From the NCBI RefSeq assembly GCF_000428105.1, contig NZ_ATZH01000008.1, positions 62,001 through 126,000 on the forward strand: a DNA stretch of 64,000 nucleotides, in the 5' to 3' direction. The notes under the pieces were generated by a model that saw only the letters and a list, made by a program, of their open reading frames with translations, ran no database searches and had not been told where the DNA came from. This document shows positions 27,085 through 34,935 of the stretch, piece by piece. Source of the stretch: Bacteroides pyogenes DSM 20611 = JCM 6294. Its GTDB lineage: Bacteria; Bacteroidota; Bacteroidia; Bacteroidales; Bacteroidaceae. The position numbers were made by a program, and so were the translations under genes. Within the stretch, counting starts at the first letter, position 1; the number at the start of each line of letters is the position of its first letter.

Positions 27085-27705
27085 CTAATGATTTCTTATT
27101 ATGTAGGTAAATCTATCAATGTCTCGAACTCCCATCTTTTGAAGGATGGCAATGCTATGCTCTACATCAGCCTCGGTATTGAACGATGGTATCAACGGTA
27201 CTCTGACTGTTATCTTCGCCTTGCTTCCAAGAAGGTGACGGAGATTGATGATGACCTGTCCGTTATCCTTCCCAGTATATGCTCTATAGATTTCGGGATT
27301 CATGTCTTTGATGTCCACTATCCATTGTTCAACAATTCCTTCTAATACTTCCACAAATACTTTTGGAACGTTAAGCGAGGTCTCGATGGTAATTTTCCAA
27401 TCATGCCCTTTATCCCTGCATATCTTATGAAAGTGCAGTATCTCTTTGCATGAAATCAATGGCTCACCACCACCGAATGTCACTCCGCCTCCAGTTGCAC
27501 GGAAATAGAGATCATCCTGCTTCACATGATTGTACAGTTCTTCGGGAGTATATCTCTTCCATACCCCATTTGGAGATAGAGCCTTAGGATTCAGGCAATA
27601 CTGACATCGTAAAGGGCATCCGTGGAATGCCACAAGTGTTGTCACACCTTCGCCATCCACGCCGATTCGATGCCTGCTAAGTCCTATGAGAACAGATGAT
27701 TTCAC
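27085..27705 (-). CDS. Radical SAM protein, pyruvate-formate-lyase-activase-like
   Basis: A GTG at 27705 gives 206 residues (MKSSVLIGLSRHRIGVDGEG); GTG and the upstream gene's TGA share GTGA, which suggests coupling and supports this start. The radical SAM cluster motif CPLRCQYC (CxxxCxxC) is intact, followed by GGGVTFGGGEPLIS (the SAM-binding GGE) and IETSLNVP. The short length and motif layout match activating enzymes of glycyl-radical proteins or queuosine-type small rSAM enzymes. No glycyl-radical partner gene is nearby. It sits directly upstream of the serpin in the transcript order, so modification of the serpin's Cys-rich head is a testable idea, not an observation. Confidence 0.85.
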   Translation of the reverse strand: MKSSVLIGLSRHRIGVDGEGVTTLVAFHGCPLRCQYCLNPKALSPNGVWKRYTPEELYNHVKQDDLYFRATGGGVTFGGGEPLISCKEILHFHKICRDKGHDWKITIETSLNVPKVFVEVLEGIVEQWIVDIKDMNPEIYRAYTGKDNGQVIINLRHLLGSKAKITVRVPLIPSFNTEADVEHSIAILQKMGVRDIDRFTYIIRNH

Positions 27706-28250
27706 TTGCTTACTTTCTTTCCTTTTACTGTGAAACGCCAAAGTTTTTTGTGAGAGTCATCTTTACCAACAGCTATGCGAAGTGTAGGTTCGTCAAGTTC
27801 TATTATTCGTTTCTCCGGAATAACTACAGGGTTTGGGGCAGTTTCCTTAAATGCGCAAACTGTTTCTTCCCACATTTCATTGACGCATTTCACAGGACCG
27901 TCAAAGACATTGCCATAATTGTCTTCAACTGTTCTTATGAGGATGCCACCACCAAATTTCTGTTTCTCATTACTTTCAAAAGTCAAGTCAACGCCATAAT
28001 CATGTATGTACCAACAACCAGCATTAGCATTTCTTGGGTAGGTAACGGTCGATTTTTTGTTTATTCTAAGATCATCATAATTAGCACCATAGAAGTAAAA
28101 CTCAATCTCGTTTATGAAATACTTGTTGCCCTTACTTTTGATGCAATAGTTACCCATAAAGAACTTTGCCAAATTTGGGAACAAGGCATCAAGTTCAGAT
28201 TCATTCAATGACTTGTTGACTTCAATGAGTCTTTTCATTAATTCTTTCAT
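27702..28250 (-). CDS. Unknown protein of the serpin/rSAM operon
   Basis: A 182-residue soluble protein starting MKELMKRLIEVNKSLNESEL. Strand-rich blocks follow: YFINEIEFYFYGANYDDLRI, CWYIHDYGVDLTF, FGGGILIRTVED and GPVKCVNEMWEE. This order loosely recalls methylpurine-DNA glycosylase (a Y..YG strand, an ILIR strand, then a GP motif), but the likeness is weak and catalytic residues cannot be placed. It overlaps the rSAM gene by 4 bases and is presumably cotranscribed. Confidence 0.5.
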   Translation of the reverse strand: MKELMKRLIEVNKSLNESELDALFPNLAKFFMGNYCIKSKGNKYFINEIEFYFYGANYDDLRINKKSTVTYPRNANAGCWYIHDYGVDLTFESNEKQKFGGGILIRTVEDNYGNVFDGPVKCVNEMWEETVCAFKETAPNPVVIPEKRIIELDEPTLRIAVGKDDSHKKLWRFTVKGKKVSK

Positions 28251-28310
28251 TGCTGTAATATGTATTTTATTTTTTTTCTAAAAGTTTTCTCTGAGTATGT
28301 CATCTTTCTC

Positions 28311-29297
28311 TTACTGATAATGAGGACAATCCTTGTTGTCTTCAAGACCGGCTAATGGTATTTGTACACCCTTGCAAAGATTCTTCTGATAGTTTTCCTT
28401 GATCGTCCATGTCAGACAATTCAATGCACCTCCATGTTCCTCAATGAACTCACGCATCTGCACCTGATAGATATGGCCTTTGTATTCAGGGAATAACTCC
28501 TTGTATTGCTTCAAGGCTTCTGCGTCCGTGATGGTATTGCCTATGCCAGGGATTATGATGAAGTCTTGCGTCTGTAGGCAGTTGATATAAGCCCAGCTCA
28601 AATCGTCATATTCACTAAGCTCCAGTTCGATAACATCAAAATGTTCACTGAGAGCATCGTACATCTGTTCTGCAATTTTCTCGTCATACAATTCAAGGTT
28701 AACCAAGACTTTGGGTCGTCCCAACGTATTGTAGCCAACGTATCTAACGATACCATCTGTATGTCCGAAAGTGTCTTCCTTGTCCCAAGGGAGCCATACA
28801 ATAATCAGATTGGGTTCAAGAAATGCGTCTTTGAAAAGCTTTTCTATCTGCTTTTTACAGAGTTGTGGATTCTCAGCTAACACCTTTTCGGTCATAACGA
28901 CGAATGCAGTCTCCTCGTGATCCTTATTTCCTTTGCAGAACACCAAGTTGCCTCCATCAAGAATGATAGGTATGTTTACAATTTTGTATTTCTGTGCAAA
29001 AGGGCTGTTCTTGATAACCTTATCAACGTCAGTAATGTATTTCTTTTTGTCTTGCAGATAATCCGGATTGAAGATGAACCTCACGAACACATCTTCATCC
29101 GCCTGTGCAGGCATGAAATCTCTGACCCAATAGTCTTTTGTATGACAGACCATTCCCACAGCTTTGTGATATGACCTCATTACGCCATGCAATTGTTCTT
29201 TTAACTCTGGGTAGTGCCTGAAGAGCAGACTTGAGAAAACCGCCAAACTCTTTTCTTTTTCTGTAATTATCATATTGTCGATTTTTGAATGAAACAT
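28311..29297 (-). CDS. Peptidyl-arginine/agmatine deiminase family protein
   Basis: Chosen start ATG at 29297 (328 residues, MFHSKIDNMIITEKEKSLAV); upstream in-frame starts fall before the promoter box at 29323-29330. Guanidino-group hydrolase motifs are present: DYWVRDFMP, LDGGNLVF, FGHTDGIVRY and EHGGALNCLTW with the catalytic Cys. The family removes the guanidino nitrogen of agmatine or arginine. The protein is shorter than many and lacks a signal peptide, favouring an agmatine deiminase-like cytosolic enzyme, but substrate cannot be fixed. A C-terminal fragment of a related enzyme occurs at 48284-48520. Confidence 0.8.
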   Translation of the reverse strand: MFHSKIDNMIITEKEKSLAVFSSLLFRHYPELKEQLHGVMRSYHKAVGMVCHTKDYWVRDFMPAQADEDVFVRFIFNPDYLQDKKKYITDVDKVIKNSPFAQKYKIVNIPIILDGGNLVFCKGNKDHEETAFVVMTEKVLAENPQLCKKQIEKLFKDAFLEPNLIIVWLPWDKEDTFGHTDGIVRYVGYNTLGRPKVLVNLELYDEKIAEQMYDALSEHFDVIELELSEYDDLSWAYINCLQTQDFIIIPGIGNTITDAEALKQYKELFPEYKGHIYQVQMREFIEEHGGALNCLTWTIKENYQKNLCKGVQIPLAGLEDNKDCPHYQ

Positions 29298-29322
29298 GAT
29301 GATTTGTCGACTAATCACGGTA

Positions 29323-29330
29323 CAAAGGTA
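29323..29330 (-). promoter_or_regulatory. -7 box TACCTTTG for the deiminase
   Basis: Minus-strand TACCTTTG, with a TTG 21 bases upstream and the chosen ATG 25 bases downstream. Spacing fits a Bacteroidetes sigma-ABfr promoter. Confidence 0.55.
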
Positions 29331-29513
29331 CATCATTTTGCCTCTCAAAAACAAGAATTTTCGTTAAATCGGGTTAAGCTTTTTTGAGCATTTATTTACT
29401 GATTATCAATATATTATATTATGTTTTTATTGTATTTTATTGTTACGTTTTAGAACATTGGGAGTCAGATGGTTGAGAGATTCAAGAGTCATCTGTTTAA
29501 ATCAAAGTTTGCC

Positions 29514-31136
29514 TCAAATAAAAATTTCACCAGACCTGACCTTTCTGACCAAATCTTCTTTGGGAAACTCTGGATTGTACCATTTATATGACACGATTCT
29601 ACCATGCTCCCTGTCGAACTTATTTATTATATCTTTCATGTCCTCGGGCAGTTTGTTTATGCCAAATTCATATAAAGAAGCAGGTATCTGGTGGTAGTAG
29701 GCTCCTGCTATGGCACCCGTAATCGCCCCCATCGTATCAGCGTCACCTCCAAGAGAGATACAGAGTCGCAAGGCATCTTCATAGTCTTTGCTATCGAGGA
29801 AAGCAATGATAGACTCTGGCACTGTACCTTGACAGCTACCGTCAAAACTGTATGTAGGACGAATATCATCACAGGTTCTATTCAAGTCATAATCGAATGT
29901 CTCTGCTATGTATCGACGTATTTCTTCCTTGGTGTGTCCTGTGCGTGCCAGGAAGATTGCCGCCGCAGTTGCCTGAGCACCTTTTATTCCTTCCGGATGG
30001 TTGTGGGTAACCTCTGCGGACTTCTTCGCGACCTTCAAGGTCTCTTCCAATGTAGAGAAGGCAAAGCCAACAGCAGCAACTCGCATAGCAGCTCCATTGC
30101 CCCAGGATTTATAGGGCTTCGGATTGTCAGAGTGCAACCACTCTGAAAACATATTACCGTAGGCTCCCATGGGATGTGGGTATTTGCGTCCCCAAGCCTG
30201 CATACGTGCAACCAGCCCTTTCTTCGTCAGTTTTTTGTCGTTCAGAATCCAATCTGCTACCGCTACGGTCATGATGGTATCATCCGTATAGTCCATTCTG
30301 CTGTCCTGAAGAACGATGTCAGTGCTCTTGTTTGGACTGAACTCATAGATGCTACCTGCTATATCCCCAAGAACTGCGCTTATCAGCAGCGGATTATAGC
30401 AGTTCATTGATACATTGCGTGGTTCATTAACCTTTATCCGTGTATTGGTATAGTCGATGCTTTCATACCATCGTCGGAAGGTATCTGGAGTTTCTCCATA
30501 TCCCCAATGACAGAAACGGTTGAAAAGAATCGCCTTCATTGAGATAGGAACTCCATCGTTAGCATGGAAATCCCCAAGACCATGCTGAATGTAACATACC
30601 GTTTCACTGTAAAGACCATTCTCATTGCCAAAATGAAAATAAACCCAATTTTTCTCATACATGTGTCCTACGTGCGCCCCATAATCCTCTGGAACATTTT
30701 TGCCATAATAGAAGCAATGCTTCAAGTAAGGCTCCAAAAGGATGTCATAGAACTTCTGAGGCAGGTATATGTTGCCTACGGGAACCGCCTTTCTGAAAAG
30801 AGGGGCTATCTCCTCGTCCTTGAAACCTGCGATACCGCATCCGATACGTGTAACGAGAAACTTCATGTCTGAATTTCTCTCAGCAAAATTTATAAACTGA
30901 TCAACGTATGGCCTGATGGTTTCAACACCTCCCTGCATAGTCGGTATGGCGTATGACCTACCAGTGAGTCCTACACCTACTCCCCACTCGGCACCGAATT
31001 TCTTGTGAGCAGCTTTTGCTGAACCGCCCATGTGATGACCGGCGAGGTTGCTGCCAAAGACGAAAATCTCACCCTTTTCAAGGACATCTATTCTCTCTGA
31101 GGCAATATTGGGATCCTCTGTTCTGTTTTTATTCAT
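29514..31136 (-). CDS. Macro-like domain fused to ADP-ribosylglycohydrolase
   Basis: A 540-residue three-part protein. Residues 20-135 resemble the macro-like A1S_2505-type domain: EIFVFGSNLAGHHMGGSAKA, VGVGLTGRSYAIPTMQGGVE and VTRIGCGIAGFKDEEIAPLF. Residues 140-245 are an unassigned linker domain. Residues 250-500 are an ADP-ribosylglycohydrolase (DraG/ARH): LISAVLGDIAGSIYE, MDYTDDTIMTVAVADWIL and SLGGDADTMGAITGAIAGAY, with both acidic metal motifs intact. It should hydrolyse ADP-ribose from a protein, nucleic acid or small molecule. It overlaps the upstream gene by 8 bases in an operon headed by a NUDIX regulator, which fits NAD/ADP-ribose control. Confidence 0.85.
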   Translation of the reverse strand: MNKNRTEDPNIASERIDVLEKGEIFVFGSNLAGHHMGGSAKAAHKKFGAEWGVGVGLTGRSYAIPTMQGGVETIRPYVDQFINFAERNSDMKFLVTRIGCGIAGFKDEEIAPLFRKAVPVGNIYLPQKFYDILLEPYLKHCFYYGKNVPEDYGAHVGHMYEKNWVYFHFGNENGLYSETVCYIQHGLGDFHANDGVPISMKAILFNRFCHWGYGETPDTFRRWYESIDYTNTRIKVNEPRNVSMNCYNPLLISAVLGDIAGSIYEFSPNKSTDIVLQDSRMDYTDDTIMTVAVADWILNDKKLTKKGLVARMQAWGRKYPHPMGAYGNMFSEWLHSDNPKPYKSWGNGAAMRVAAVGFAFSTLEETLKVAKKSAEVTHNHPEGIKGAQATAAAIFLARTGHTKEEIRRYIAETFDYDLNRTCDDIRPTYSFDGSCQGTVPESIIAFLDSKDYEDALRLCISLGGDADTMGAITGAIAGAYYHQIPASLYEFGINKLPEDMKDIINKFDREHGRIVSYKWYNPEFPKEDLVRKVRSGEIFI

Positions 31137-32442
31137 GTTTGTTAGGCTTTAATATATTGACAAGTTTGTCGAATCCATTGTCTTTTTTGAGGTTCCCTCG
31201 TGTTATCTTCTGAGACATCCCTTTATGCCCCTTGGTAATCAAGCGACCTTCTTCTTCCAGTTTATTCCACACTTCTTCACCAAAGGTTTCCTTCCAGAGG
31301 GACTCAGAGCGTAGAATGAGAAAAGTCTTGTCTGTTTTCGTAGCAAGATACTTTGCCAACAGGTTGGTGAATATCGTCGAAGGCAAATGCTTTATACCTG
31401 CTGAGTACCTGAACTTCTCGGAGTGATAGCCGATGAGCTGAAAGAACGCAATGTCATGGTAGATAGGATGATATATCTCTGATGAAGGACTTCCGTATGC
31501 CTCCATTGCAAGTTGCTCAAAAGCCTTTTGCCAGTAATAATCACCTTGAACTCTCGAACATTCATATCCGTCATAAATGCCTTCTCCCTGAAAGGTCAAT
31601 GCGTTTCTCATTAAGCTCAGCAACTGCTCTTTTTGGGCTGGTATCATTGCCATACACTGAGTTTTGTTGACCTTCTCCACATATCCAGGATTCAACGTCA
31701 GAATGACAACCTTGGCATCGAGAAGGTTACCTGAGAAAGGCATGGGAGGTACACCCACAACATACTTATACTTTGATTCAACCTTATTGTTGAAATCGTG
31801 AATGAATGAGTCATCGCCTGGATATATGCGTTCATCCTCTTCCTTGTCAGACCATAGAGTATACCCGTAAAGATCCTCGGCAAGCATTGCCCATCCGTTT
31901 TTCAAGTCCAGGTTGTACTTCTCTACTTCAATGTTACGGAGTGTTTCCTGAGAGGTTGAGATATACTTGATAAAGTCACGTTTTAATGTTGGCGAATTGG
32001 CATAGCGTGAGGCTATCTCATTGTAGCTATAATGCACATCATCGAAATGACACACTACCTTATCATCATTGACATTCTCCTCCCAATAGCGATAGAGTAT
32101 CTCTTCTGTCAGTAACTGAAATAATTTCTTGAAGCTATTGCTTTCTGCTAACTCTATCGTAAAGATGTAGTTTTCGTCAATGCGCAGTAGTTCGATATAG
32201 GAAGCTATACTCTGCTTTGCCGTATTCTCATAGCTCTGATAAGCAGGGTGTTCCATGTGTCGCTCTATGTCTTCCAAAAAATCAGGCAATAGATTTGCTC
32301 CACGCTTTAGCCGATAAGCTAATTGTGCAATTTTTGTCCAAGGATCAGTCTCGGAGTATTCATGCGCACAGCCGTCTATGTAAGAGCGTACCGAATGAGG
32401 TAAACTCAAATCCGAAGTTCGGATAACTGTAATTGATTTCAT
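31129..32442 (-). CDS. Unknown protein, possibly uracil-DNA-glycosylase-like fold
   Basis: A 437-residue protein. The first 200 residues are helical. The second half carries PPMPFSGNLLDAKVVILTLN then PGY, and later FFQLIGYHSEKFRYS and LPSTIFTNLLAKYLATKTDK. The NPG strand-end, YHS and LPS blocks resemble the uracil-DNA glycosylase superfamily, but catalytic residues are not assigned. The gene lies between the NUDIX regulator and the ADP-ribosylglycohydrolase and overlaps the latter by 8 bases, so the three probably act in one pathway. Confidence 0.5.
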   Translation of the reverse strand: MKSITVIRTSDLSLPHSVRSYIDGCAHEYSETDPWTKIAQLAYRLKRGANLLPDFLEDIERHMEHPAYQSYENTAKQSIASYIELLRIDENYIFTIELAESNSFKKLFQLLTEEILYRYWEENVNDDKVVCHFDDVHYSYNEIASRYANSPTLKRDFIKYISTSQETLRNIEVEKYNLDLKNGWAMLAEDLYGYTLWSDKEEDERIYPGDDSFIHDFNNKVESKYKYVVGVPPMPFSGNLLDAKVVILTLNPGYVEKVNKTQCMAMIPAQKEQLLSLMRNALTFQGEGIYDGYECSRVQGDYYWQKAFEQLAMEAYGSPSSEIYHPIYHDIAFFQLIGYHSEKFRYSAGIKHLPSTIFTNLLAKYLATKTDKTFLILRSESLWKETFGEEVWNKLEEEGRLITKGHKGMSQKITRGNLKKDNGFDKLVNILKPNKHE

Positions 32443-32454
32443 AACCAGATATTA

Positions 32455-33192
32455 TTAAAAGTCAAAAGGATATTTTCTCCATTCCTTGGATGCACTCGCC
32501 TTATCAAAGGCCTCTTCGTCAAAAGAATACACATAGAGGGTACGTTGGGAAGCAACTTCATCCATGTCATCAGGAAGCATAGTATTGCATACGCGATTAT
32601 CTTCCTGTTCTTTTTTTGATAGAAAGCCAGAAGCCTCCATCTTACGCATGAAGTTACGTCGATCGTACTTCTTCTCATGTATCAGTTCGTAGATACGCTG
32701 CAGTTCGTCCATCTTAAACTCATTGTCTAATAGTTTGAAGGCGATGGGCGACACTCTCAGTTTCTCCTGTAGTTTCTTTCTCGCCATACTGATAATCTCA
32801 GCATGATCAAAGGCTAAAGGTGGGAGGTGATTCCACTCATGCCATTGCGCCTTGTTTGCATCGTCACCAGCCAACACCTTGAAGTCATTTTTGCTCACTA
32901 AGGCAAAGAATGCAACCGTCAGCACCCTTTCACGAGGGTCACGATTGACACCGCTGAATACATGGAACTGCTCCAGATAGACATCTTTTATATTTGTCTC
33001 TTCGCAAAGTTCTCGTTTGGCTCCCTCCTCTACCGTTTCGTCCATGCGGAGGAAACCTCCTGGCAAAGCCCAGCTACCTTTATATGGTTCCAGACCTCGC
33101 TCTATGAGGAGAATATTTATGCTTGACCCATCAAAGCCAAATATTACACTGTCTGTAGTGACAGCAGGATGAGGATATTTATATGTGTACAT
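32455..33192 (-). CDS. NrtR-type NUDIX regulator with winged helix
   Basis: A 245-residue protein. Residues 1-150 are a NUDIX domain with box GGFLRMDETVEEGAKRELCEE intact in its E-x7-REL-x-EE core (the usual following Gly is Asn). Residues 160-235 are a winged-helix domain (KMDELQRIYELIHEKKYDRR, NFMRKMEASGFL). This fusion is the NrtR/AraR-type regulator layout, in which the NUDIX domain senses an ADP-ribose- or sugar-related ligand. Two GCGT-N7-ACGC palindromes overlap its own promoter, so autorepression is likely. Downstream genes act on ADP-ribose, which favours an NrtR-like ligand. Confidence 0.87.
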   Translation of the reverse strand: MYTYKYPHPAVTTDSVIFGFDGSSINILLIERGLEPYKGSWALPGGFLRMDETVEEGAKRELCEETNIKDVYLEQFHVFSGVNRDPRERVLTVAFFALVSKNDFKVLAGDDANKAQWHEWNHLPPLAFDHAEIISMARKKLQEKLRVSPIAFKLLDNEFKMDELQRIYELIHEKKYDRRNFMRKMEASGFLSKKEQEDNRVCNTMLPDDMDEVASQRTLYVYSFDEEAFDKASASKEWRKYPFDF

Positions 33193-33218
33193 ACTACATG
33201 GTTTTTCAATTACTGGTG

Positions 33219-33226
33219 CAAAGATA
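33219..33226 (-). promoter_or_regulatory. -7 box TATCTTTG of the NUDIX-regulator operon
   Basis: Minus-strand TATCTTTG, with TTTG at 33247-33250 exactly 20 bases upstream as the -33 element. The start codon lies 26 bases downstream. This is the best-formed promoter in the window. Confidence 0.7.
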
Positions 33227-33228
33227 CT

Positions 33229-33243
33229 GCGTTATTTTGACGC
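33229..33243 (-). promoter_or_regulatory. Operator 1, GCGT-N7-ACGC
   Basis: A palindrome GCGT-TATTTTG-ACGC in the spacer between the -33 and -7 boxes of the NUDIX-regulator promoter, a position that would block RNA polymerase. Confidence 0.65.
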
Positions 33244-33257
33244 AACCAAATATTTTG

Positions 33258-33272
33258 GCGTAAAAATGACGC
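33258..33272 (-). promoter_or_regulatory. Operator 2, GCGT-N7-ACGC
   Basis: A second palindrome with identical half-sites and spacer length (GCGT-AAAAATG-ACGC), 29 bases centre to centre from operator 1. A third small dyad, CCAAA-TAT-TTTGG, lies between them. Confidence 0.65.
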
Positions 33273-33366
33273 AATAAGCGAAAATTTTGATTATTCCGAG
33301 TTTTTTGAGCATAAATGGCGAAGAATTATCCGTTATCTTCTGTAATGTTGTCACCATAAAAGCAAA

Positions 33367-33393
33367 GGTGCCTACTCGTCACGAGCAAGCACC
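33367..33393 (-). terminator. Hairpin downstream of the OmpA-like gene
   Basis: Nested arms GGTGC/GCACC and CTCGT/ACGAG with a one-base loop. Read leftward it is followed by a T-rich stretch (TTTGCTTTT), as expected for a terminator of the - strand OmpA-like gene. Confidence 0.55.
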
Positions 33394-33533
33394 CAGTTAT
33401 TATGAAAAAAGTTTTTAGTGCGTTCAATATCTATGGAACAGGCATTGTCTATGACTATGTACACATGTATATTTGTGTACATGTATTCATGTATTCATTA
33501 ACACGCTATTGCTACGCCTGCTTCAAGCATAGG

Positions 33534-34883
33534 CTACTTGGACAGAACCACGATAGTGAATCGGTTGGCTTCATTCGCGTCGTACTTGTCTATACCACCA
33601 TAATTCTTAATCTGTATCTGGGAGTCTTTTATACCACGTTCCACGAGAGACTTGGCAATATAGTTGGCACGTCGTTGGCCGAGTTCCTGGTTTCCTGACT
33701 GAGTACCTGTAGCACTGTCTGCTGCACCTGATATTGACACTTTCAGATTCTCATCCTTTGCGATACGCGCAATCTCATCGAGATTGACCATTTGAGAATC
33801 GTCAACGAGTTTGTCCGAGTTGATTTGAAAGAAGAAATACACAGGTGTTCCCAGACCTATTCTTATCTGGTTAGTGTGACCATCTTCATCTGTCAATCCC
33901 GCATTCTTGCCATTGCCGTCCGCTTTCCAATCCTCAGAGTCCATGTTGCTGTCCTGTAAGTTTGAAGAGTCTGACATGTTGAGACGGGCACGGAGAGAGT
34001 TGAGACCGCTGTAGCTGTTTTTCGGATAGATGGTTTTGACATCGTCTTCTCCAGCCAGTCGTTTTTGAAGACGGGCATTCTCCATTTTCATCTGGTCGAT
34101 GTAGTCTCTCAGATATACATTTTCCTCAATATAGGGAGCAGCGTCAATGACACGCTTCCATCCTGTCTTGCCGATGGTAAAGGACAAGCCTGCTGAGACG
34201 GTAAGCATGTGGTCCCCGAATTTTGTTGAGGTGCCGATGTCATCAAAGTTCTTGGCTGTTGTCATTCCGCTTATCCCGGCAACGAGATGAAGACGGTCAT
34301 TGAGGCGGTATCGTGCCTCGATACCATATGAAAAGGCGAACGGATGGCTGCCACTTGAACCTCCTGAGCAAGTACATGAGCCCGACCAGTCAGAGTTGTG
34401 TATCATACCAACTCCAAGATATGGTATCACATCCCAAAGAGGTATTCCACTCTCGTTACAGCGTATGCCGGATGTCAGGTTATACATGAAGTCAGCGTGA
34501 ATGAACTGGTATTTCATGCTTTTGAACTCAGCATTCTTGAATGACAGTCCTTGGAATCCTATACGTCCACCGATTGCGGGTGTGAACCACTTGCCGAGTC
34601 CCACCTGCAATGCAGGCTTCACTCTGTCGAACACATCCCCACAACCGATGGGCGACCCAAGAAAAGCAGAAGCCCCGCCCTTTACTTCAATGAACCAATT
34701 TCTACCCCAGTTGGCTGCTTCGCTTACATTCTTGAGATATGTAGGATTGCCAGACAAGAGCATAGGCTCCTGACTGAACGTTTTCTGATGAATGATACTG
34801 TCCTCATACTGGTGGACAGGTTCTGCCTTTATCGTCATTGCTGCAAGGCAGGACATAGACATGATAAGAATTTTCTTTCTCAT
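33534..34883 (-). CDS. OmpA family outer-membrane protein
   Basis: A 449-residue protein with a signal peptide (ILIMSMSCLAAMTIKAE). Residues 60-250 form an N-terminal beta-barrel (FIEVKGGASAFLGSP, ALQVGLGKWFTPAIGGRIGF, SYGIEARYRLNDRLHLVAGI). A short coiled-coil stretch (DYIDQMKMENARLQKRLAGE) and an Asp/Asn-rich linker follow. Residues 345-449 are the OmpA peptidoglycan-binding domain: LGTPVYFFFQINSDKLVDDS, LGQRRANYIAKSLVERGI. It should anchor the outer membrane to the wall. It lies next to the relaxase gene, so it may belong to the element. Confidence 0.85.
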   Translation of the reverse strand: MRKKILIMSMSCLAAMTIKAEPVHQYEDSIIHQKTFSQEPMLLSGNPTYLKNVSEAANWGRNWFIEVKGGASAFLGSPIGCGDVFDRVKPALQVGLGKWFTPAIGGRIGFQGLSFKNAEFKSMKYQFIHADFMYNLTSGIRCNESGIPLWDVIPYLGVGMIHNSDWSGSCTCSGGSSGSHPFAFSYGIEARYRLNDRLHLVAGISGMTTAKNFDDIGTSTKFGDHMLTVSAGLSFTIGKTGWKRVIDAAPYIEENVYLRDYIDQMKMENARLQKRLAGEDDVKTIYPKNSYSGLNSLRARLNMSDSSNLQDSNMDSEDWKADGNGKNAGLTDEDGHTNQIRIGLGTPVYFFFQINSDKLVDDSQMVNLDEIARIAKDENLKVSISGAADSATGTQSGNQELGQRRANYIAKSLVERGIKDSQIQIKNYGGIDKYDANEANRFTIVVLSK

Positions 34884-34935
34884 TTTGTGTTATGGATTTA
34901 ATTGTTAATACGAGGTGTAAACAAACGAGCTGATG

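Noticed and set aside
33402..33698. A + strand ORF starting ATGAAAAAAG after the hairpin at 33367.
   Set aside because: Most of it runs antisense to the OmpA C-terminal domain and through a CATG array; no protein family pattern.
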